Assembly (NCBI GenBank): GCA_029260735.1 | Contig: JAJDCR010000087.1 | Span: forward strand, 62,001-126,000 | Direction of reading: 5' to 3' | DNA: 64,000 nucleotides | Origin: Planctomycetota bacterium | GTDB taxonomy: Bacteria; Planctomycetota; Uabimicrobiia; Uabimicrobiales; Uabimicrobiaceae | In this document: positions 58,241 through 64,000 of the stretch, in pieces | Numbering within the stretch: position 1 is the first letter of the stretch | Layout: every line of letters starts with the position of its first letter | Program-made: the position numbers and the translations under genes | The notes under the pieces: generated by a model | What the model saw: only the letters and a program-made list of their open reading frames with translations | What the model was told of the DNA's origin: nothing | The model's database searches: none

Positions 58241-61135
58241 TTAAGTATGCAAAGTCTTACGGACAAAGGTCAAAACAAAAAGAAAAATCATCATTAGTCC
58301 CAAGAAACTCTCTGCCATCTGGGCCAAGAGAAAATAACTAGAGTTTGCTATTTGCCCAGGATTCCCTGGTAAAAAAGTTTTTAGGCTCAACTCAAAAGCG
58401 TCTGCCCAAGGTTTCACTTGAGAGAAAGAGCTTAAGTCTACCAAAGAAAGAGAGTTATCTCCAAAAAATACAAGAGATGCTCCTTCCACTTGGCTAGGAA
58501 AAACTAAGCCGTATAAAGCTGTAAAGGCGATTACCCAAAAAAGAGAAAGGAAAATGACATTTTGCGGTTTGGTTCCATAGCCACTACCTAAATCAAGAAA
58601 AAGCCAGCGAAGGAGATTTTGCGAACTCTTCATCGGATGAAGAAGAGAAAATCGCTCTTGCTTCGATTGCATTTGTTTCGCTTTGTAGTGAGCCCAGTCG
58701 CGATCGGTGACATTTCCTTGCTGCTCCATTATGCGTTTAAGAGTGAGATACTCTTGGAGAGCTTGTGCGTAGTCTTTTTGATCTTCCGAAAGGAGCTTTC
58801 CTTCGACTTGTTCACGCCCAATTACGATATAATCCCCAATGATGTTATTGATGGCAAGGTGTCCCTTGAATTCACACTCGGTGAAGTCCACTTTTTGAGA
58901 AAAAATCGCTCGGGAAAAGTAAACATTTCCTTCAAAGCAAGTTTCTAAAAAACAAGCCTTTTCTTGGAAGGTCGCTTCGAAAAAACTGGTACTCCCTTTG
59001 AAGGTGTTTTGGTTAAACTCGACTTGCTGGAAAAGAGTATTCGCCATGTCAACACTACTATAAAAGGTTACACTCTCAAAGGTTTGGAGCCCTTGAGCGG
59101 AGATACAATTAAAAGAAGTGTCATCAAAAAATTCACTACGACGAACCCCTAGAGTTCCTTTGATGTAAGAATCTGCTAATTTGCATCTTCCATTAAAGAC
59201 ACAGCCTTCAAAGTTCAAACCTGATTCGGCATAGAGACTTTGAAAATTGGCAACCTTCTCAAAGTTTGTATTGACAAACTCGGTATGAGATTGGAAATGA
59301 CTACGGTTAAAATGTAGGCTATAAAAATGAGAACCAGAAACCGACATTTTTCCTTCGATGGTGACATCCTTGAAATTCATCTCTTTTTCAAAGTGACATC
59401 CTGAAACTGTAATAACTCCTCTAAACTGGGCTTGCTCCGCAGCGATTCCAGCCATTTTGTTATTGGCAAGAAAAAAATCGTGCTCGAAGATAGCATTGTT
59501 CATGTTGGCAACCGAATGCCAAGTGGAATCGAGAATAGAGACAATTTTTCCTGCGACAATCCGTGTCCAACTAATTTCTCCTTCAATCTCTAAGCGTTTT
59601 AAGGTCAAAGCTTCTCGAAAGATACTTCCGATTTCACCGGAAAGACTAAAGGAATCAGTAATCACTGTATCTTCAATGGTGACTGGACCATTAAAATCAG
59701 TTCCATCGCAGAGTATTTTTCCAATACAACATCGAGAAATATGGACAGGGGTGGAAAAACTTAGGTTGGATAGATCGAGAACATCAATGTTAAGATTCTC
59801 TAATTTTTTTCCTTGGTGGAGTTGCTGGAGAGATTTTTCCGAAGACTGCTCTTCGTAGGATAATTGCAAATTCCGACTTTTTAGACGAGAAGATGATTTA
59901 CGAAAGAGACTGTGTCCTCCCGAACCTGAGAGAGAAACTTCTTCTGTTGCTTCACTAGCAATTTTTCGACGATTTTTTTGATCCAGCTCATTTAAAGCAT
60001 CTAGAGCTTGGATATCGACAATTGTAGTATCTCCTCCTCTTGGTGAGCTCATAAAATCTTCTTCGTCGTTCTCTTCGTCTAGTAAACTTCCCAGAAGCTC
60101 CGGTTCTTTCTTCTTAATAGGAGGGCCCGATAAAAAATCGCTATCTAAATCTTCATCGGTAACTGTTTCTACTGATTTTTCGTAGGGAGGAGAACTTTCA
60201 TCATCGGCCATAAGAAATGTATTAATGAACTCTTTTGCTTCCTTTTCTCCCTTTTCCGAACTTTCTCGGAATTTTTTATCTGTTTTAGGATCAGGATTAT
60301 CGTCTAGAGATTCCGCAAAAGTTTCTTCGCCGCAACCTTCATCTATTTTGCTTTCTACTTTGTTCTCTATTCTGGAGGTTTGAAATTTTTTAGGTAAGCG
60401 TAGTTTGGATGATTTTTTTTTAGCTTCGCCCAAGGTAGTTTTAGTGTCCGTTGATTCTTCGGTTTTTTTCCATTTTCCGGGAAGCTTGCCTGTTTGGGAA
60501 AGAGAATCTAATTTCTTTTCCGTTCCCTCTTCTTTTTTGCGTTTTAACTTAAAACCTGCGATTCCTTGAGTGGTATTGGCTTGCTGATGCTGGACTTTTT
60601 TAAAGACCTTGTCCGCGATAAGCTTCCAAGTCGCTTTGACTCCTTCCCCGTCTAAAGCATTTGCGGCAATAATAGTGAGCTTCTCTTCTCCCTTTTCTAA
60701 ATCAGAGGGAGAAAATCGAGGGGAGGAATCTTTCTTATTGTACTGCCAAACAACCGGGGTTTTTCCCTGTGAGTCCATAAACTCTTGCAAGGACTTTTCA
60801 TACTCCATTTGCAGTTCCAGCTCTTGGGAATTGTCGATAACAAAGATAACCCCATCAGCTCCGGCTAGTTTTTTTTGGGCCTCTGGAGGAGAAAGATCTC
60901 CGGAAACACTGGTGACTTGGTAAATTACTTTCATCTCAGCAAGAGTTTCCTTGGTCTTTCCACGAAAAGAGTAGACTTTTCCAGAATGAAAGTCTTCGCA
61001 TTTTATCTCTTCTTTTTCCGCTCCTTCCCAGTTTTTATGAAGAAAGTGCAAATTCGTTTTTTTCCCAGACAAGGGAGACCCGTAATAGACGATTCTAAGA
61101 CATATTTCTTTGGCGTAGAAGTTGGTCGTTACCAT
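58241..61135 (-). CDS. MglA-like degenerate GTPase fused to pentapeptide repeats and a two-helix channel-like tail
   Basis: A 964-residue protein. ATG 61135 is chosen because GGAG lies 7 nt upstream. Residues 10-185 resemble MglA-type small GTPases: LRIVYYGSPLSGKKTNLHFL (P-loop 19-27, where Lys26 replaces the usual Ser/Thr), GADGVIFVIDNSQE (about 92-105) and QYNKKD (131-136). A low-complexity acidic/Lys-rich linker spans about 195-440. Pentapeptide-like repeats run from about 470 to 790 (for example FNGRCKLADSYIKG, FEGNVYFSRAIFSQKVDF). Two membrane helices lie near 870-890 and 935-958 (VIFLSLFWVIAFTALYGLVF, AESFLGLMMIFLFVLTFV), similar to the tail of pentapeptide ion-channel proteins. Function unknown; a membrane sensor or gate is inferred. 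Confidence 0.8.
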   Translation of the reverse strand: MVTTNFYAKEICLRIVYYGSPLSGKKTNLHFLHKNWEGAEKEEIKCEDFHSGKVYSFRGKTKETLAEMKVIYQVTSVSGDLSPPEAQKKLAGADGVIFVIDNSQELELQMEYEKSLQEFMDSQGKTPVVWQYNKKDSSPRFSPSDLEKGEEKLTIIAANALDGEGVKATWKLIADKVFKKVQHQQANTTQGIAGFKLKRKKEEGTEKKLDSLSQTGKLPGKWKKTEESTDTKTTLGEAKKKSSKLRLPKKFQTSRIENKVESKIDEGCGEETFAESLDDNPDPKTDKKFRESSEKGEKEAKEFINTFLMADDESSPPYEKSVETVTDEDLDSDFLSGPPIKKKEPELLGSLLDEENDEEDFMSSPRGGDTTIVDIQALDALNELDQKNRRKIASEATEEVSLSGSGGHSLFRKSSSRLKSRNLQLSYEEQSSEKSLQQLHQGKKLENLNIDVLDLSNLSFSTPVHISRCCIGKILCDGTDFNGPVTIEDTVITDSFSLSGEIGSIFREALTLKRLEIEGEISWTRIVAGKIVSILDSTWHSVANMNNAIFEHDFFLANNKMAGIAAEQAQFRGVITVSGCHFEKEMNFKDVTIEGKMSVSGSHFYSLHFNRSHFQSHTEFVNTNFEKVANFQSLYAESGLNFEGCVFNGRCKLADSYIKGTLGVRRSEFFDDTSFNCISAQGLQTFESVTFYSSVDMANTLFQQVEFNQNTFKGSTSFFEATFQEKACFLETCFEGNVYFSRAIFSQKVDFTECEFKGHLAINNIIGDYIVIGREQVEGKLLSEDQKDYAQALQEYLTLKRIMEQQGNVTDRDWAHYKAKQMQSKQERFSLLHPMKSSQNLLRWLFLDLGSGYGTKPQNVIFLSLFWVIAFTALYGLVFPSQVEGASLVFFGDNSLSLVDLSSFSQVKPWADAFELSLKTFLPGNPGQIANSSYFLLAQMAESFLGLMMIFLFVLTFVRKTLHT

Positions 61136-61170
61136 CGAGACACTCCACTCTTTCTTAAAAAAAAACAAAT

Positions 61171-61196
61171 AAGAAGCCGCCCGAAGGCGGCTTCTT
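61171..61196 (-). terminator. Intrinsic terminator
   Basis: AAGAAGCCGCC, CGAA loop, GGCGGCTTCTT, followed on the minus strand by ATTTGTTTTTTTTT. It would end transcription from the FN3-like gene at 61276, so the GTPase-pentapeptide gene probably has its own promoter. Confidence 0.85.
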
Positions 61197-61275
61197 ATTC
61201 CGAGTATAGAGAAATTTTTCTCAATCCTAGTTTCCGCTTCTTGAAAAGCTCACAAACACCAATTGAAAGTAAGAC

Positions 61276-62325
61276 CTATCGAGAAAAGAGAGTAACCGTC
61301 TTTCCTTTGTCGTCTTTGTAGCGAATTCCAGAGGTCATGATTAGTCGAGTCTCTTTTACTTTTTTCACTTCCACACTTCCATCCGCTTTTACTATTCGTA
61401 CGGTTTTCTCATAAGGCTCTTTCTTCTTCACTTTAGGAGCCACTTGAGTTAACGTCCAACCAGGATTAAAGCTAACTTTTGCTTTCAGATCTTTGTTATA
61501 CTCTTCTGCTTTGATGGGATCTCCCTCTTTGATTTGACAAGAGGTCTGACGCCAATCGCCTTTCTCCCATTTCTCTAAACGGAGAATAGCCGTTTTTTTA
61601 CCAGTACTTCGATCGTTAGCAACCCCGAGTAGTTTAATTTTGAATTGGGGAAGGATTTGTCCGGTTTTTTCTTCGGTGAATTCACTTACGACGATCTTCC
61701 TACCACGAAAATCGACAGTCTTTCCTCCTTTGGCCTGGACATTGGTGGCAAAGGTTCGGATTTTATAGCTATAGTCAAGCCGAGTTTCGACTTCGGTATC
61801 TTGATGACTGGTCTCGTCTTCATCGTTGATAACAATGACTTTTTGTTGGTTTTTCCCTCCATCTTTCCAGGTTTTGATCAGATGGTAACCACCGATTGTG
61901 GCCATATTTTTTCCAGGCTCTCCTTCGGGAATTTCCCAAGCCACTTCGATACTTTCACGTCCAATAGTCAGCTCTAAACCAACAGGAGGAGAAATCCAAC
62001 GATCAGCCGGAGCGATCTCGTAGTCGAAGTCATACTGCCCAGGAGGGTAAAGGGCTTCTTGTCCAGGAGCAGCAGTTAAAACAAATTCTTTTTCCCAGTT
62101 GCCTTTGACCAGCGCAAGAACGGAATCTATTTCCGGAGGAAGCTCTGGCTTGCGACTAGAGATACTTTTTATTTTGTCCCTGTCGCCGCGAATTTTTTTT
62201 AGGCTTTTTTCTACTTTTGCATCATGGGCCATAAAGTAAGTTCCCACTATGACAAGTACGGCAACTCCTATAGCCATAAAATGGCCTTGTTTCGCTAAGA
62301 GTTCTTTTAGTTCATCGTTCTGCAT
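61276..62325 (-). CDS. Membrane-anchored FN3-like protein of unknown function
   Basis: A 349-residue protein with one N-terminal helix (about residues 16-33), then an extracytoplasmic or cytoplasmic part depending on orientation. A fibronectin-III-like segment is at about 110-200 (PPVGLELTIGRESIEVAWEI, IGGYHLIKTWKDG, LDYSYKIRTFATN). A beta-rich C-terminal domain with a Lys-rich stretch (about 230-349) follows. I do not recognise a family. The ATG follows a GAGGA-like site. It is monocistronic, ended by the terminator at 61171, with the hypothetical gene at 62518 upstream on the same strand. Confidence 0.65.
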   Translation of the reverse strand: MQNDELKELLAKQGHFMAIGVAVLVIVGTYFMAHDAKVEKSLKKIRGDRDKIKSISSRKPELPPEIDSVLALVKGNWEKEFVLTAAPGQEALYPPGQYDFDYEIAPADRWISPPVGLELTIGRESIEVAWEIPEGEPGKNMATIGGYHLIKTWKDGGKNQQKVIVINDEDETSHQDTEVETRLDYSYKIRTFATNVQAKGGKTVDFRGRKIVVSEFTEEKTGQILPQFKIKLLGVANDRSTGKKTAILRLEKWEKGDWRQTSCQIKEGDPIKAEEYNKDLKAKVSFNPGWTLTQVAPKVKKKEPYEKTVRIVKADGSVEVKKVKETRLIMTSGIRYKDDKGKTVTLFSR

Positions 62326-62517
62326 CGAAAATTCCTCACATTAAGAAAGAAGCTAAGGAACATGAGAGAGTTTAGGGAGTTTCTATGAAAAGTATTTTGC
62401 TAGAACTCTCTTATATCCCTCACAAAGTAGTGTTGCTGGTAAGGTGCTTATTTGTCGAAAAAGTTCCCTTTCCATTTACTTATCATAGCACGCCAAAGAA
62501 AATAGATCAAATAAATT

Positions 62518-64000
62518 TCAAAGAGTTTCCGTCGCTTTTTCTGGACTTTCTGACGAGGCTTCTTTTTTTTCTCTTTTATCTATAATCCCCTCGCGCTCAG
62601 AGTATTCCCCTAGGCGAGAGATATGTTTCTGGTAGTTGGAAACATCTAAAATAGCTAAGGTTTGTACCGTCCGAATAGCGATTAATTCTTCTGTCCAAGG
62701 AGTAGGATTACGAATAATTTGCTGTAAAATTTTCTCTGCTCCGGCAAAATCTCCTCCTACACTCATAAAAGTCAAAGCGGGGCGTAAATTTTTGCGTCCC
62801 TTAAGATAAGTGTGCCAAGCAATTTTCTTTTCTTGTTCACTATAGTTTTCGTAATGAGATTGCCAAAATTTATTAAAATCCTTGCGCTCTCGGTTGCTTT
62901 TACCAAACAAAATCTCTTTGATTTTATTTGGCCCCAAAACAAAGAACCTATCATGGAAAGAAAGTTTGCGCACTCCATCAATCGCTTCGTTAAAAGCATT
63001 TTGGAGCACTTCAGTTGCATTTAGAAAAGAAGGTAACTCCTTGTAGTCAATAGTGTAAGCGAGAGCCAACGCTCTCATTATTTCACCACTGCGAGGAGGT
63101 AAAGTAGCGTCAATACTGGCTAAGTACTCTAAAAAAGCTTCGCCTTTCCAGTTACGTTCTTTAATAAAGGAATGAAAAGATTTTAGACCATTTTTTCTTT
63201 GCCTATACAAGCTATAGAAATAGTCTCTTTCATAATCGAGAGCCTGGATAAATTCTAAATCTTCTTCAAAAGGACCTAGCCAGTTTTGCCCAGTAACTTT
63301 ATGTTCTTCTCGACTTCCTTCCCCCAAACCTTCTGTCTCTTGTAACTTCAAGCCCAAGTACTCAAAGTCAAATCGAGCCCTCAATTTCATGCACTCAATA
63401 TAAGCAGGTTTACGCATACGATTGATTTTTCGAGCCATAACATTAAAGTCAGGGTCGCTACTTTCCATATCGACCCCAAGCTCAGGGTTTAAAATCTCAT
63501 GTATTTTTTGGGCTAACCACTTCAAGGCTAATCCGATTAAACCAAAGAATTTTAGAGTTAGGCGAGCGGGTAAAAGTAAAACTTGGCCTCCGGCCATATA
63601 AGTTTGGTACAACTCATATGGATTTATAGTTCTTTGGGCTTGAGGCCACTCATGGAGAGGATAGGTACTAAAAATATGCCGAATTAGTTGACGGCGATCT
63701 TTTTCTAAAGCTTTATAGAGAGAATCCCCAAAAGTAACCCGGATATTTTCGTCTTGCTCTTTGTCAATGGTCAAGAAGTGTAAAGCAGTAAAACGAGTTG
63801 TCATGTAGAGAGGATGAGTGTCCACCGATCCTCGTTTCTTATTTTTTTCCTTTTTCTTCTTTTGAGGAGCCTTTCCATGCAAACGATGATCTAACCACTC
63901 CCGATACTCTGATACCTTCTCTTCGCTTTGTAGTTCTATCAGGGGTTCTGGAAGACAATATTTGTTATAATCAACCAAAAGTCGTGCGGTGTTGTGAGAG
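62518..64000 (-). CDS. Unknown protein, cut by window end
   Basis: At least 486 codons. The frame stays open from an in-frame TTG (63978) to the window edge with no ribosome-binding site near that TTG, and the added residues fit, so the true start is probably outside. A Lys/Arg-rich segment (about residues 36-50, APQKKKKEKNKKRG) leads to mainly helical sequence. A hydrophobic segment at about 130-160 (VLLLPARLTLKFFGLIGLAL) may be one membrane helix. No recognised motif. It is upstream of the FN3-like gene with a 192 bp gap that holds no clear promoter. Confidence 0.6.
   Translation of the reverse strand, partial: SHNTARLLVDYNKYCLPEPLIELQSEEKVSEYREWLDHRLHGKAPQKKKKEKNKKRGSVDTHPLYMTTRFTALHFLTIDKEQDENIRVTFGDSLYKALEKDRRQLIRHIFSTYPLHEWPQAQRTINPYELYQTYMAGGQVLLLPARLTLKFFGLIGLALKWLAQKIHEILNPELGVDMESSDPDFNVMARKINRMRKPAYIECMKLRARFDFEYLGLKLQETEGLGEGSREEHKVTGQNWLGPFEEDLEFIQALDYERDYFYSLYRQRKNGLKSFHSFIKERNWKGEAFLEYLASIDATLPPRSGEIMRALALAYTIDYKELPSFLNATEVLQNAFNEAIDGVRKLSFHDRFFVLGPNKIKEILFGKSNRERKDFNKFWQSHYENYSEQEKKIAWHTYLKGRKNLRPALTFMSVGGDFAGAEKILQQIIRNPTPWTEELIAIRTVQTLAILDVSNYQKHISRLGEYSEREGIIDKREKKEASSESPEKATETL

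Noticed and set aside
58108..58341. Plus-strand frame encoding a long Asn-Arg repeat
   Set aside because: It is only the translation of the TAATCG tandem repeat, has no ribosome-binding site and runs opposite to the flanking genes.

Overview
The window is a 64 kb, AT-rich, gene-dense chromosomal stretch from a diderm (Gram-negative-type) bacterium. The diderm call rests on LpxB (lipid A synthesis), a Wza-like polysaccharide export lipoprotein and an outer-membrane beta-barrel. Several traits point to the PVC group, most likely a Planctomycetota or Lentisphaerota relative: four Hanks-type Ser/Thr kinases (one fused to a formylglycine-enzyme-like domain), five PEP-CTERM proteins, a DUF3754 protein and a pentapeptide/GTPase fusion. 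This placement is inference; there is no rRNA or other decisive marker. No tRNA, rRNA, CRISPR array, prophage or intact transposase was seen.

Region 1 (1-17200, all plus strand) is an exopolysaccharide locus of the type that accompanies exosortase/PEP-CTERM systems. Genes 146-9681 are joined by 4-11 nt overlaps: a Wzy/ligase-like membrane protein, a GT4 glycosyltransferase, a bi-domain oxidoreductase, a VpsJ-like protein, a NodU-type carbamoyltransferase, a WecG/TagA glycosyltransferase and a second Wzy/WaaL-like protein. After a promoter come a low-complexity secreted protein, a beta-barrel, a Wza-like exporter, a TPR protein and a Wzc-like tyrosine autokinase. Together these would make, modify, polymerise and export a polysaccharide.

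Region 2 (17.2-24 kb) holds a coiled-coil Ser/Thr kinase, an unknown membrane-anchored protein, an AI-2E-type permease with a cyclic-nucleotide-binding protein, and an ankyrin lipoprotein. Two inverted copies of a ~100 bp MITE-like element separate the convergent genes at 19.85-20.13 kb.

Region 3 (24-42 kb) mixes PEP-CTERM secreted proteins (24191, 27006, 37741, 38687, 41250) with a kinase-FGE fusion, a housekeeping-like minus-strand run (MBL hydrolase, S9 peptidase, DUF58, SurE, lipoprotein), ComF, a PIN protein and a receptor kinase whose extracytoplasmic sensor carries a CxxCH heme-c motif. Two gene remnants sit at 39.3-39.9 kb: a frameshifted WD40 fragment and the first ~38 codons of an NRPS-type adenylation domain.

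Region 4 (42-51 kb) carries two histidine kinases plus a decayed copy of the end of one of them, a Kv-like channel, a tetraheme cytochrome fused to a truncated haemoglobin with an adjacent FHA protein, a 240 bp palindromic repeat element, and a DUF4212/sodium-solute symporter/ferredoxin operon.

Region 5 (51.4-64 kb, all minus strand) holds large, unusual proteins around lpxB: a DUF3754 protein with about nine beta modules, a kinase overlapping a zinc-finger/HTH protein, a degenerate MglA-like GTPase fused to pentapeptide repeats and a channel-like tail, a membrane-anchored FN3-like protein, and an unknown protein cut by the window edge. The most unusual systems are the cytochrome-globin/FHA pair, the GTPase-pentapeptide-channel fusion, the DUF3754 repeat protein and the putative heme-c sensor kinase.
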